A stretch of DNA of 31,740 nucleotides from Symsagittifera roscoffensis (taxonomy: Eukaryota; Xenacoelomorpha; Acoela; Convolutidae). The translations under genes and the position numbers were made by a program. The stretch is taken from contig NW_026971569.1 of NCBI RefSeq assembly GCF_963678635.1, positions 1 to 31,740 of the forward strand, in the 5' to 3' direction. The notes beneath the pieces were generated by a model. It searched no databases. It was not told where the DNA came from and worked only from the letters and a program-made list of their open reading frames with translations. Shown piece by piece: positions 31,512-31,740 of this stretch; the first letter of the stretch is position 1, and each line of letters starts with the position of its first letter.

Positions 31512-31647
31512 AAATAAGAAACTCTCCCAAATTTTTTTTGGGCGATTAGATTTGTCGTTCAGCTATCCGATCGCAATCAAAGGATGCAAAAAAACGATGA
31601 TTTGTGTCGACGACTTGAACTGCCCTGTCACTCATTTCTGCTACAAA
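31512..31647 (+). CDS. Partial exon encoding a cysteine-rich module
   Basis: After the acceptor TTTCTTTAG an open frame leads into GCKKTMICVDDLNCPVTHFC, with four cysteines each five residues apart, and then YK before a GTAATC donor. The CxxDxxCPxxxFC arrangement resembles small disulphide-rich extracellular modules common in nematode secreted proteins; this is recognition by pattern only. A second possible acceptor (GTCGTTCAG) is at 31562. The frame needs two bases from an upstream exon that I cannot locate, and later exons lie beyond the window, so the gene is incomplete here or decayed. Confidence 0.4.
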
Positions 31648-31740
31648 GTAATCAGTATTTTCTCCCTTTCCCTGCAAGGCAAATTTAAAACTACAAAAGC
31701 CAACCCACCCAAAAAACTGTTTAAGCGTAATTTAAAAACG

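Overview
The window looks like nematode DNA, most likely Caenorhabditis or a close relative. It is very AT-rich. Its coding pieces are short exons joined by introns that usually end in TTTCAG-like acceptors, one proposed intron is only 47 bp, the one convincing gene ends with an AATAAA polyadenylation signal, and that gene belongs to the CAP/SCP-TAPS family, which is expanded in nematodes. No bacterial-type operons, rRNA, tRNA, CRISPR array or transposase gene could be recognised. All calls come from reading the sequence by eye; nothing was aligned or searched.

About 530-19692 (60% of the window) is one non-coding tandem satellite array with roughly 42 diverged head-to-tail monomers of about 390-480 bp. 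Most monomers carry the same ordered boxes: GATGACTTCGAGTGCTAT, then TATCTTAATACATTG, the palindrome TTGATCAA, AACGATCAAA, CAACAGTGCAAGAAAGACTT, GTGTAAGATGCAAA, TTCGTGGTTTT and a GCGAAAAACGCAAAAA-like end. Two segmental amplifications lie inside it. One is a three-monomer 1.28-kb tandem duplication (3821-6375). The other is a 3.43-kb higher-order unit present three times (8026-17376), whose third copy has lost 926 bp (two monomers). The open frames in the array are by-products of AT-rich DNA.

The rest (19693-31740) is lower-copy sequence. A five-exon gene on the minus strand (27506 down to 21221, 256 codons) encodes a divergent CAP-domain protein. All four splice junctions keep frame, and the last two exons join into GAFTQIMWENST, a CAP signature in which the usual histidine is alanine. 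Its second intron holds two decayed tandem copies of exon 2, and its fourth intron may hold a decayed copy of exon 5. To the right lie weaker candidates: a tiny spliced plus-strand ORF behind a TATA box, a possible terminal exon near 29.2 kb, a two-exon 93-aa minus-strand ORF (31254-30926), and a cysteine-rich exon running towards the right edge.

The genes do not form an obvious pathway. The main story is satellite growth by unequal exchange next to a locus where exon-scale tandem duplication has also occurred.
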